Source: Lachnospiraceae bacterium (GTDB taxonomy: Bacteria; Bacillota; Clostridia; Lachnospirales; Lachnospiraceae). Taken from it: 34,075 nucleotides of DNA. The stretch is from assembly GCA_017508825.1 (NCBI GenBank), contig JAFWRC010000267.1, positions 1-34,075 of the forward strand, in the 5' to 3' direction. Every line of letters begins with the position of its first letter. Position 1 is the stretch's first letter. The notes under the pieces were generated by a model. That model worked only from the letters and a program-made list of their open reading frames with translations. It was not told the DNA's origin and did not search any database. A program made the position numbers and the translations under genes. Shown piece after piece: positions 15,117-24,100 of the stretch.

Positions 15117-15947
15117 TTGTTCGGTTATGTACAGATACGAAAACCGGAGCTGAAGATCAAGGATTATGACACATATCACAGTTTCTACTGTGGTCTGTGT
15201 CATATTTTGTATGAGCGTTTCGGCATCCGAGGACAGGTCACACTGACCTATGATATGACGTTTCTGGTGATGCTGTTGTCCTCCTATTATGAATCGGAAG
15301 TAAGGACAGAAAAACGGCGCTGCATCGTGCATCCGGCGAAGGCGCATACGGAACGGATCACCGATCTGACTGCATATGGTGCAGATATGAATGTTCTGCT
15401 GACCTATTTCCATTTTGTGGATGATAAACAGGATGAGAACAGCATGAAAGCGGCGGGAGGTATTGCCGTTTATCACAGCGCCTATGTAAAGATCAAAGAC
15501 CGCTATCCGCTGCAGTGCAGGCGGATCGTACGCTCACTGAAAACCCTGCGGGAGATCGAGAGGAGAGACAGCGGATCCGAAGAGGATCTCAAGGCAGCCT
15601 GCGATTCCTTCGGACGGCTGATGGCAGCATTGTTTGCTTATGATGAAAAAGATCCCATGCTGCAAGTGCTGAAAGGACTGGCCTATCATCTGGGATGTTT
15701 CATCTATCTGACGGATGCATGGGATGATCTGGCGGACGATATCGAAAAAAAGCGTTACAATCCCCTGAAAACATTGTATAATAGGAACCTGTATGATGAT
15801 CAAAAAGCAGAAGATCTGCTGTACGATCATGCAGCCAAAACGGCGGCATACTTTGAGATGCTGCCCTGCCTGCAGTATCAGGATATCCTGAGAAATATCC
15901 TGTATGCGGGAATCTGGAATAAGTGGGACAAAAAGCATAAACTTTAG
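15117..15947 (+). CDS. DUF5685-family protein
   Basis: A 276-residue soluble protein with the DUF5685 look: an MFGYV start, paired cysteines in FYCGLCH near residue 24, and an all-helical body. The helical segment DAWDDLADDIEKKRYNPL resembles the aspartate-rich motif of trans-prenyltransferase folds, but I see only one such motif, so enzyme activity is speculative. It uses a TTG start, chosen because it gives the family N-terminus and follows GAGGAA at a suitable distance. It sits between SulP and a J-domain gene, 9 bp upstream of the latter, so co-translation is likely. The order DUF5685, J-domain protein, membrane protein suggests a shared but unknown task. Confidence 0.75.
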   Translation: MFGYVQIRKPELKIKDYDTYHSFYCGLCHILYERFGIRGQVTLTYDMTFLVMLLSSYYESEVRTEKRRCIVHPAKAHTERITDLTAYGADMNVLLTYFHFVDDKQDENSMKAAGGIAVYHSAYVKIKDRYPLQCRRIVRSLKTLREIERRDSGSEEDLKAACDSFGRLMAALFAYDEKDPMLQVLKGLAYHLGCFIYLTDAWDDLADDIEKKRYNPLKTLYNRNLYDDQKAEDLLYDHAAKTAAYFEMLPCLQYQDILRNILYAGIWNKWDKKHKL

Positions 15948-15956
15948 AGGAGAAAG

Positions 15957-16529
15957 ATGTATAACAAAGATCCATATGAAGCAATGGGACTGGCGCCTAC
16001 GGCCAGCGATGATGAGATCAAAAAGAGATACCGGGAACTGATGCGCAAATATCACCCGGATAATTATGCGGGCGCAGACCAGAATCTGATCGATCTGGCA
16101 AATGAGAAGTTTACGGATATACAGGCAGCCTATAATGAGATCATGGAACGCCGGGCTCTCGGAGACTATACCGGCGGTGCCAGAGGGCAGAGGAGTGGTT
16201 CGTATAACAGTAATCCCTATGGCAATCAGGGAAGCTATGGCAATCCCGGTCAAGGCGGTTATGGAGGCCAGGGTGGATATGCCGGTCAGGGCGGCTACGG
16301 AGGCCAGGGTGGATATGCCGGCCAGGGCGGTTATGGAGGCCAGGGTGGATATAGCGGTCAAAACCAGCAGCCGTATCAGCGCAATTATCAGAATTACGGG
16401 AACTATTACGGACGACCGACACGATATACCGGCGGTGATGGCTGTGGTACCGGCAATCTCTGCTGCGATCTGTGGTGCGCGGATACGTTGTGCGAGTGCA
16501 TGGGAGGCGACCTGTGCGGGTGTATGTAA
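15957..16529 (+). CDS. J-domain protein with GGYxGQ repeats and Cys-rich tail
   Basis: A 190-residue J-domain co-chaperone. The J domain occupies residues 1-65, with HPD at 33-35, the motif that stimulates DnaK ATPase. There are no DnaJ zinc-finger or substrate domains. Residues ~98-135 are six near-identical six-residue units (GGYGGQ/GGYAGQ), low complexity and likely disordered. The last ~30 residues are very Cys-rich (about eight Cys, ending GDLCGCM) and could bind metal or be lipidated. It has a strong AGAGGAG ribosome site. The stop overlaps the next gene by 16 bp. It is probably an adaptor bringing DnaK to one client, perhaps at the membrane beside its neighbours; that is inference. Confidence 0.85.
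   Translation: MYNKDPYEAMGLAPTASDDEIKKRYRELMRKYHPDNYAGADQNLIDLANEKFTDIQAAYNEIMERRALGDYTGGARGQRSGSYNSNPYGNQGSYGNPGQGGYGGQGGYAGQGGYGGQGGYAGQGGYGGQGGYSGQNQQPYQRNYQNYGNYYGRPTRYTGGDGCGTGNLCCDLWCADTLCECMGGDLCGCM
16251..16358 (+). repeat. Coding tandem repeat, six 18-bp units
   Basis: Six consecutive 18-bp units, alternating as three 36-bp periods, encode the GGYGGQ/GGYAGQ stretch of the J-domain protein. Most differences are third-codon changes. The unit number is a multiple of three bases, so copy-number change keeps frame. Confidence 0.95.
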
Positions 16530-17143
16530 AGAATATCGCTATCGCCGGCATGATCACGGCTCTGACGGTCATTCTTCTTTACCTGACAGTCCTATTGCAG
16601 TGGAATACGATCTTTTTGCTGGCTTTAGCGGCCTATCTGATGGGAACGCTTTGCTATCTGACAACGGTACCGCAGGCGGTAGCGGGAATGACGGCAACGG
16701 CGATCCTGTCTTTTTTATTGATACCGAAAAAAACGTATGTCTTTGTTTATCTTTTACTGGCGGTTTATGTGATCGTTTTTGAGTTGCTCTGCAAAAGGAG
16801 AAAAAACGGCGGACCAATCCCGGCTGCCAAAGAATGGGCGGTCAAGGCAGCGGTCTGGCATGCGCTGGTCTTTGCAGGCGGAATACTCGCGATCCTTTTA
16901 TTTCAACTGCTGACCGGGCTGGATGACAACGGTGGTCTGCTCGGTCCCGATCCGCTGGGGTGCGTTACTTATGTATTTGATGCGCCGGCAAAGTTGTCAG
17001 GATTTCTTCATGATCTGCCGAATATAATAAAATTATTGATACTACTGGTAGTTGCGGATATCTTCTGGGTGATCTTTGACAGGGCATATCTGTACTATGC
17101 AAGATTTTTGAATTTGCGAATGAATAACAAAAGGGAGACTTGA
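16514..17143 (+). CDS. Multispanning membrane protein of unknown function
   Basis: A 209-residue integral membrane protein with about five predicted helices: residues ~7-27, 32-50, 55-70, 73-90, then a loop and 112-130, with a last segment near 175-195. The start is GTG 16514 because GGGAGG (16502-16507) precedes it by six bases; it overlaps the J-domain gene by 16 bp. An earlier ATG at 16472 has no ribosome site. I recognise no family; the layout resembles small bacterial permease-like or ECF S-component-like proteins, but no motif confirms this. Its stop codon lies inside the terminator hairpin, so the operon ends here. Confidence 0.7.
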   Translation: MRVYVKNIAIAGMITALTVILLYLTVLLQWNTIFLLALAAYLMGTLCYLTTVPQAVAGMTATAILSFLLIPKKTYVFVYLLLAVYVIVFELLCKRRKNGGPIPAAKEWAVKAAVWHALVFAGGILAILLFQLLTGLDDNGGLLGPDPLGCVTYVFDAPAKLSGFLHDLPNIIKLLILLVVADIFWVIFDRAYLYYARFLNLRMNNKRET

Positions 17144-17163
17144 CGTGTCAAGTCTCCCTTTTT
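17131..17163. terminator. Bidirectional terminator
   Basis: Perfect 14-bp arms, AAGGGAGACTTGAC (17131-17144) and its complement (17147-17160), with flanking A's and T's on both sides. It serves the membrane protein gene and the convergent CmpB-like gene. The upstream stop codon (17141-17143) is in the left arm. Confidence 0.9.
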
Positions 17164-17179
17164 CAGAGGGGGAGTTTTT

Positions 17180-17782
17180 TCATATCAACGCCCGCAGGTC
17201 CAGTTTCGGACGCTCAATTTTCCAAAGACAGTACAGATTGTGATCGGAATACATTTTCCAAAAACCGTGTAAGGTGTCGATCGATAGTGCAGTAAACAGG
17301 ATGACCGCGGCCGGGGGGATGATCTCCGCCGGCAGTTGAGTGATCACTCCCATGATCTCCGGAAAACAGTAGGTCATGAAATTTTCGATGATATACGCAA
17401 AACCGAGGCTGGTAGGCAGGGAGGTGTATTTTGTCAGATGCAGCGGTATCCAGCTGTAATTCCAATAAACGACGCCGGTGGCTTTCTCCGTGGCGGTACC
17501 GAGCATGATCTCTCCGATACTGACGGTGAAAAAGGCCAGTACAAAATAAATCTCATTGTCCGTAAACCGGTCGCTTACGATAGGAACATGTACATCCGAT
17601 GGTGTCCCGAACATAAGATAAAAATCGACCATAAGGACACCGTACCCCAAAAGGAAGGGGAGGGTCATATTGCGGTTATCCATGTAACCCTTCGTCAGGA
17701 GGAGCCAGGTGTTTTCGATCGCAAATCCGACGAAGGAAATAACCACTGCTGCGAGCATCAATTCAAAGATTCCGTATTTCAT
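17180..17782 (-). CDS. CmpB-type putative ABC-transporter membrane protein
   Basis: A 200-residue membrane protein resembling the 'putative ABC-transporter type IV' (CmpB) family: FVGFAIENTWLLLTKGYMDNRNM, with the charged Glu and Asn-Arg pair, then a Gly-rich LLGYGVLMV helix. About five membrane helices follow. No ATPase subunit is nearby, and the family's transport role has never been firm, so the name should be read loosely. The start is ATG 17782, preceded by AAAGGAGG; the longer frame to 17881 lacks a ribosome site. It is divergent from the TetR gene across a palindrome, so it may belong to that regulator's regulon. Confidence 0.65.
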   Translation of the reverse strand: MKYGIFELMLAAVVISFVGFAIENTWLLLTKGYMDNRNMTLPFLLGYGVLMVDFYLMFGTPSDVHVPIVSDRFTDNEIYFVLAFFTVSIGEIMLGTATEKATGVVYWNYSWIPLHLTKYTSLPTSLGFAYIIENFMTYCFPEIMGVITQLPAEIIPPAAVILFTALSIDTLHGFWKMYSDHNLYCLWKIERPKLDLRALI

Positions 17783-17810
17783 ACTTGCAATACCTCCTTT
17801 TCGGTGATAT

Positions 17811-17848
17811 ACTTGTCTTGTGTTTACAAGTGTAACACATAGACAAGT
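17811..17848. promoter_or_regulatory. TetR-type operator palindrome
   Basis: A long dyad: ACTTGTCT (17811-17818) with AGACAAGT (17841-17848), and inside it TGTGTT with AACACA. Nested at its centre is TTACAAGTGTAA (17824-17835), symmetric except for two middle bases. ACAAGTGTAA occurs twice as a direct repeat 16 bp apart (17827 and 17843). It lies between a membrane gene and the TetR gene, the classic place for a TetR autoregulatory site. Confidence 0.65.
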
Positions 17849-17942
17849 GTAATTCAATATGAACGGTCTCGGAATTGACAAGATCGGCGAAATTGAAAAG
17901 ATGTAACAAAATCAGCAGTTTTGCAACAGGGAGGTGAAATTT

Positions 17943-18533
17943 GTGAGCGAGAAAAAGGAATCCTTAACGGAACTACAGAAAAAAGAAATATTAAGGATGA
18001 ACAATAAGGAGTCCAATCAGCTGACCAGGGAATGCCTGCAGCTGGCACTGATCCACCTGATGGCAGAACAACCTTATGAAAAGATCACCGTCAGCGAGAT
18101 CGTACGACGTGCCGGAGTATCCCGAACTGCATTTTACCGTAACTATACGGATAAAGAAGATATCCTGCATGAGATGGGAGGGAAGCTGATCGAGATGATC
18201 TCCGAACTGACGGACAAACCGGAGTTGTTTGAAGATTCCAGAAGCTGGTTTGAAAATGTATTCCGGCTGATGAGGGAAAACAGAGAGGTCCTGACCCTGT
18301 TAGATAAAGCGGGGATACAGCAGGAATATCTCTTTTCCGGCAAATCGATCGTAGAGACTTTGTATCCGGCAAAAGATACCGAGGATAAATACATTAAGTT
18401 GGCAGCAGAAGCTGCTTTTTACCAGATCCTCATTACATGGTTCAGAGACGGTATGCAGGAGGAAGAAAGCTATATGGCGGATATCTGCATCGAGATCTTT
18501 GATAATATATTGAAAAAACTGGACCATACTTAA
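17943..18533 (+). CDS. TetR/AcrR-family regulator
   Basis: A 196-residue TetR-type repressor. The N-terminal helix-turn-helix is clear (KITVSEIVRRAGVSRTAFYRNYTDKEDIL), followed by an all-helical ligand/dimer domain with the EAAFYQILITWFRDG segment usual in the C-terminal part of this family. The GTG start at 17943 lies eight bases after GGGAGG (17929-17934); the upstream in-frame GTG at 17934 overlaps that ribosome site. It reads in the same direction as the MMPL exporter gene 64 bp downstream and is divergent from the CmpB-like gene, with a palindrome between. Local control of one or both neighbours is likely; the inducer is unknown. Confidence 0.9.
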   Translation: MSEKKESLTELQKKEILRMNNKESNQLTRECLQLALIHLMAEQPYEKITVSEIVRRAGVSRTAFYRNYTDKEDILHEMGGKLIEMISELTDKPELFEDSRSWFENVFRLMRENREVLTLLDKAGIQQEYLFSGKSIVETLYPAKDTEDKYIKLAAEAAFYQILITWFRDGMQEEESYMADICIEIFDNILKKLDHT

Positions 18534-18597
18534 ATGGGGTATTGTATAAGGGACGTTTTCACACAAGGAAGAGACATAATGAAAAGGAAGTGACAAC

Positions 18598-21141
18598 ATG
18601 AGTGCAAAGACAGAAGCGAACCACAAAGACATCACCGGCGTAAACTTCAATGAAAAGGGGGAAGAGAAGCAGCCGTTCATGATCCGGGTAGCAACCTTTA
18701 TCGTGGACCGCCGAAACCTCTTCTTTTTATTGCTGGGGATCGCAACGATCTTTTCTTTGATCGCGTCCCGCTGGGTATCCGTGGAAAATTCTCTGGCGGC
18801 GTACCTGCCGGATACGGCGGAGACCACCATCGGACTGCACCGGATGGAAGACGAATTTATCACCTACGGCAGTGCCAAAGTGATGGTGATGAACATTACC
18901 TATGAAGATGCGGACCGTATCGCCACGGAGCTGAAAAACCGGGACGATGTGTATATGGTTAATTTCGATAATACCACGACGCATTTCAATAATTTTTCCG
19001 CGCTGTACGATATCATTTTTGCATACCCGGAAGATGATCCGAGGGCGCTGGAAGCATTGGAAGATGTAAAGACGAAACTGACCGGCTATGATCTGTGCGT
19101 CTCAACGTCGATGGGCGATGCAGCGGCGGAACAGCTGGCGGCAGAAATGAATGTCATCAGTGTGATCGTAGCGGTCATCGTAGTATCCGTACTGCTGCTG
19201 ACGTCCCAGACCTGGGCGGAAGTACCGGTGCTGATCCTGACCTTTGGGCTTGGCGCGATCCTGGCTTCGGGTACCAATTTCCTGATGGGCACGATCTCGT
19301 TTGTATCCGATTCCGTGACGATCGTGTTGCAGCTGGCCCTGTCGGTAGACTATGCAATCATTTTCTGTAACCGTTACAAAGAAGAACACCGCACGCTCGA
19401 TATCCGGGAAGCTGATATCATAGCGCTTTCGAAGGCGATCCCGGAAATCTGTTCCAGCTCGCTGACAACGATCGGCGGTCTGCTGGCCATGATGTTTATG
19501 CAGTACGGTATCGGTAAGGATATGGCAATCTGTCTGATCAAGGCGATCTTTTTCAGCCTGTTATCCGTTTTCCTGTTCATGCCGGGGCTGATCATGCTCT
19601 TTGGTAAACTGATGGACAAAACGAAACACCGCAGCTTTATTCCGAAGATCGATTTTATCGGAAAGATCGACTATGCGACCAGACATGTGATTCCGATCGT
19701 ATTCATCATCGTGGTGGTGGTAGCGATCCATTATTCCAATCAATGCCCGTATGTTTACGGTTATTCGGAACTGACGACACCGGTCCAGAACGACCAGCAG
19801 ATCGCGGAGGAGCGTATCTCGGAGAGCTTCGGAAAATCCAATATGGTAGCGCTTGTGGTGCCGGCCGGGGATTACGAAAAGGAAAAGAAGATGCTCGCAG
19901 AGCTGGACCGCCGTCCGGAAGTGGATCACAGCCAAGGGCTGGCCAATACCGAAGCAATGGACGGATATATGCTTACCGACAAGATCACGGCCAGAGAGTT
20001 TTCGCAGCTGATGGATGTGGATTATGAAGTGGCGCAGCTTCTGTATATGGCGTATGCCGTGGATGATGAAAACTACGCCAAGCTGGTGAACGGGCTGTCT
20101 TCCTATTCGATACCGCTCATCGATATCATTATGTTTTTGTACGACGAAGTACAGGAAGGCTATGTAACACTGGAAGATGACGTGTACCAGGAACTGACAG
20201 ATGCGCACGACCAGATGCAGATGGCGCTGGATCAGCTGCAGGGTGAAAACTACAGCCGTATGCTGGTATACCTGACATTGCCGGAAGGCGGCGAGGAGAC
20301 CTTTGACTTCCTGCGGGAAATGCATGAGATCGCCGGGAAATACTATGGCGACGACGTGCTGGTGGTAGGGGAATCCACATCCCAGATGGATCTGCAGAAG
20401 ACGTTCCAGACGGATAACAAAGTTGTTACCGTGGTTTCCATCCTGGCGGTATTGGTGGTGCTTCTGTTCACCTTTATGTCGGCCGGTATGCCGGTACTTC
20501 TGATCGCGGTGATCCAGGGCGCGATCTGGACGAACTTTGCATTCCCGACGATCCAGAATGTGAATATCTTCTTTATGAGCCAGCTGATCGTATCGTCCAT
20601 TCAGATGGGCGCAAACATCGATTACGCGATCGTGATCTCAAGCCGCTTTATGGAACTGAAGGAAGAAATGCCCAAGAAGCAGGCGATCATCGAGACGCTG
20701 AACTTTGCATTCCCGACGATCATTACCTCCGGTTCCATGATGGTGCTGGCGGGATTTTCCATCGGACAGCTTTCGTCGGATGGCGCGATCTGCGGCATCG
20801 GTCAGTGCCTGTGCCGCGGTACGTTGATCTCGATCTTTCTGGTAATGTTCGTACTGCCGCAGATCCTGATCATCGGATCTTCGATCATTGACAAAACGAG
20901 TTTCAAAGTATCTGTTCCCATCAAGCTGGACCGTGGCAGCGGCATGCTGCGTGTGGACGGTTTTGTCCGTGGGCAGGTGAACGGCCTGGTGGTAGGCGAG
21001 ATGCACGCATTTGTACGTGGTGATGTAGCAGCAATCGTACGTATGGGCAGTTTGGAAGAGACGGATGAAAATGATCCGGAAGCCAGGCTGGCTCTTGAGA
21101 TGAAAGACGAAGCGGAGACGAAGAAAGGAGGGCAGGAATAA
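18598..21141 (+). CDS. MMPL/RND-family exporter with beta-solenoid-like tail
   Basis: An 847-residue RND-superfamily permease of the MMPL type, probably exporting a lipid or hydrophobic compound using the proton gradient. It has the two-fold layout: helix 1 (~38-57), an outer loop (~65-185), a block of helices with SVDYAIIFCNRY, a second outer loop (~395-600), then a second block with GANIDYAIVISSRF. The start is set by AAAAGGAAG. An odd feature is the tail from about residue 780: a short repeat (LRVDGFVRGQVNGLVVGEMHAFVRG, in overlapping steps) that looks like a bactofilin-like beta-solenoid and should lie in the cytoplasm. Its stop overlaps the next start (TAATG), so the large surface protein is probably made with it as a partner. 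Confidence 0.88.
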   Translation: MSAKTEANHKDITGVNFNEKGEEKQPFMIRVATFIVDRRNLFFLLLGIATIFSLIASRWVSVENSLAAYLPDTAETTIGLHRMEDEFITYGSAKVMVMNITYEDADRIATELKNRDDVYMVNFDNTTTHFNNFSALYDIIFAYPEDDPRALEALEDVKTKLTGYDLCVSTSMGDAAAEQLAAEMNVISVIVAVIVVSVLLLTSQTWAEVPVLILTFGLGAILASGTNFLMGTISFVSDSVTIVLQLALSVDYAIIFCNRYKEEHRTLDIREADIIALSKAIPEICSSSLTTIGGLLAMMFMQYGIGKDMAICLIKAIFFSLLSVFLFMPGLIMLFGKLMDKTKHRSFIPKIDFIGKIDYATRHVIPIVFIIVVVVAIHYSNQCPYVYGYSELTTPVQNDQQIAEERISESFGKSNMVALVVPAGDYEKEKKMLAELDRRPEVDHSQGLANTEAMDGYMLTDKITAREFSQLMDVDYEVAQLLYMAYAVDDENYAKLVNGLSSYSIPLIDIIMFLYDEVQEGYVTLEDDVYQELTDAHDQMQMALDQLQGENYSRMLVYLTLPEGGEETFDFLREMHEIAGKYYGDDVLVVGESTSQMDLQKTFQTDNKVVTVVSILAVLVVLLFTFMSAGMPVLLIAVIQGAIWTNFAFPTIQNVNIFFMSQLIVSSIQMGANIDYAIVISSRFMELKEEMPKKQAIIETLNFAFPTIITSGSMMVLAGFSIGQLSSDGAICGIGQCLCRGTLISIFLVMFVLPQILIIGSSIIDKTSFKVSVPIKLDRGSGMLRVDGFVRGQVNGLVVGEMHAFVRGDVAAIVRMGSLEETDENDPEARLALEMKDEAETKKGGQE

Positions 21142-24100
21142 TGCGTTACAGATTTTATCGAAGGCTCTCTCAGATGATCGTAAGGACAATGCCGGTAATG
21201 GCAGCTGCGGGAATGCTGCTTGGAAATGCACAGACAGTAAACGCCGGATACAATGACGGGAAATGTTATTATGAGCCCGGTGATGATGCGGTTGTATCCG
21301 ATAACACGACGGAGGAAGAGAGAGAACGGATCGAGATCAAAACGGCGGAAGACCTGATCGCTCTGGCGGAGCAGTGTCATATCGACAGTTTCTCGGCAGA
21401 CAAAGATGTGGTATTGACGGAGGATATCCGGCTTGGTGGCAGCAGTTTTACCACGATCCCTATATTCTGCGGGCATTTTGACGGAAACGGCCATACGGTT
21501 TATGGCGTAAACTACGGCGGAGACGGTTATGTGACGGGCTTTTTCCGTTACATCGGTGAAGGCGCGGTGGTCGAAAATCTGAACATTGACGGAACCATCC
21601 GGGCGGAAGGAAAACAGCAGGTGACCGGCGGCGTGTGCGGGATCAATTCCGGAACTATCATAAACTGCAGTTTTGACGGTCACATATACGGAAAAAGTGA
21701 GACCGGAGGCATTGCCGGGGTCAATACGGCCGACGGTGAGATCCGCAAATGCGTCAATAACGGTAGTCTGTCGGGATATTATTTTACCGGCGGTATCAGC
21801 GGTAAGAATTACGGAATGATCTATGGCTGCGGGAATACCGGAAATCTGAATGACAGCGCGGAGTGGATCACCGAAGAAGATGAGATGAGTACGGACCTGC
21901 TGCAGGATCTGACGGAGAACGGTTCGGATGTAACGCAGCTGCGACGACAGAGCGGTATCGATACCGGAGGTATCGCAGGTTACTCCAAAGGTGCCGTGAT
22001 CAGCTGTACCAATGACGGGACGATCGGTTATGAGCATGCGGGGTATAATATCGGCGGTATCATCGGCAGGCAGACCGGGCTGGTGACCAACTGTTCCAAC
22101 CGCGGAATGGTGCTGGGGCGTAAGGACATCGGTGGCATTGTCGGTCAGATGGAGCCGTATCTGGAGCTGAATGAAGAGGATTCCGTACACAACGATGTCA
22201 ATGATCTGCACGATATGATCGGTCAGCTGACACGAATCATGGACAGCGATAATGCGCAGGTAAAGTCGGATCTGGATGCACTGATGGGATATGCGGATTC
22301 AGCGGTGGATGCCGGAGGTGTGATGGCAGATCAGGCAACCGACTATGTCAATGAGAATATGGATCTGGCAGAAGATGCGGGAGCAAGGGTATCCCATGTG
22401 CTGGAAATGATGCCCGGCGTGACGGAAAACATGACCGATGCCTGCGAAAATGCTATGCGTATGGCGGGGGAAATGCAGAAACTGAATGACGATCTGTATG
22501 CAGGCAGAAATATCTCGGGAGAAGAACGTGAGAAGCTGGAACAGCTTACGCAGACAATAGAGACGGATAAACAGAGCATCGATGACAATATCGCGCTGCT
22601 TCGGAAGCTGGCATCGGAAAACACGGTGCATCAGATCCGGGAGGAAGGTCTGCAGCCGCCGGTGGAACTGATCCTTGATACCAAAAGCAGGGCAGAGCAG
22701 GCAGTGGATGCAGTGAAAGAGATCAAACGTGCTTCGACAGAGATGAAAACTTCCATGGAAAGCCTGTATCAGATGTATGATACGATCCTCCACCGGACTG
22801 CAGCGAATACCGGTAAGGATATCGAAGAGACCAGACAGCGGCTGGGCAATTCCATGCAGGAGATGGAAGACGGAATGGAGTCCCTGCAGGAAGCGCAGAA
22901 TGCCATGAATGATATCACTGCCTACCTAAACGCCCAGGATGATCTGCAGATGATCAAAACCGGTGAGGAATGGGATAAAAACGCGGATAACCTGCAGGAA
23001 CAGATGGACAGTATCTCTGCGGTCATGACGCGGCTGGGAGATCATGCGCAGGATTACGGTGAAGATGTGAATGATCAGATCCGTGCGATCAATGACCAGA
23101 TCAATCAGATTTACAACGATATCTATTATAAGGTAAATGAGAGGATCGACGGGATCCGGGAAGACAATCATGATTACATTTACGCGGATATCTCGGATGG
23201 TGATATTGAGCATGCGACGCTGGGAAAAGCTGCAGGCAGCATCAATTACGGTGTGGTCCGCGGCGATGTGAACGTGGGCGGTATCACCGGATCCATGGCG
23301 ATCGATGAAGAGGATCCGGAAGGAAGCGCAGCAGGCAGTGTGCAGCTGTCGATCGGCGGAAGATATACTTCCCGGAATATCATATACAACTGCACCAACC
23401 GCGGATACGTGACTTCGAAGAATGATGGTGCCGGCGGGATCGTGGGCTTTATGAAAAACGGTGTGGTCAGCAGCGCGTACGTATATGGCGCGGTAGAGAG
23501 TACCGAAGGCGGATACGTGGGCGGTGTGGCCGGACAGTCTCTGGCGATCATCCGTGACAGTTATGTACTGTGTACCTTATCCGGCGCTGATAATGTGGGC
23601 GGTATTGCCGGCAGCGGTGTTACGATCACGGGCTGTTACGCAATGCCGACCATTACGGACTGCACCGGCCGGAGAGGCGCGATCGCCGGACAGATCGCGA
23701 TCGACGAGGATACGCAGCTGTTGCGGCTGGATCAGCTTTCAAACAATCATTATGTGAGTGAAGTGCTCTATGGCATTGACCGCATCAGCTATCAGGATGC
23801 AGCGGAGCCGATGGAATATGAGGAGCTGCTGGCGAGTCCGGGAACACCGATCGCATTCCATTATCTGACGGTGACGTTCCGCGTGGGAGACCGATATCTG
23901 GGAACTCAGAGGGTGAACTACGGGGATCCGTATTCCACGATCGTATTTCCGGAGATCCCTGCGCAGGAAGGCAGTTACGGGAAATGGCCGGAGATCGGGG
24001 ACGGAGTGATCATGGGAAATATGGTGATCACCGGAGAATATGTTGACAGTGTGCGCGTGATCGAGAGTCTGGTCTGTGATCCGCAGAGCGGAAAGCAGCT

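Noticed and set aside
16251..16358. Short regular repeats that might be a CRISPR array
   Set aside because: The units are contiguous without spacers and encode the Gly/Tyr/Gln stretch of the J-domain protein.
17875..17905. TTGACA at 17875 as the TetR promoter
   Set aside because: The -35 is good, but no acceptable -10 lies 16-18 bp downstream, so I did not list it.
20802..22211. 469-codon minus-strand frame across the exporter/surface protein junction
   Set aside because: It crosses two real genes on the other strand and has no recognisable protein features.
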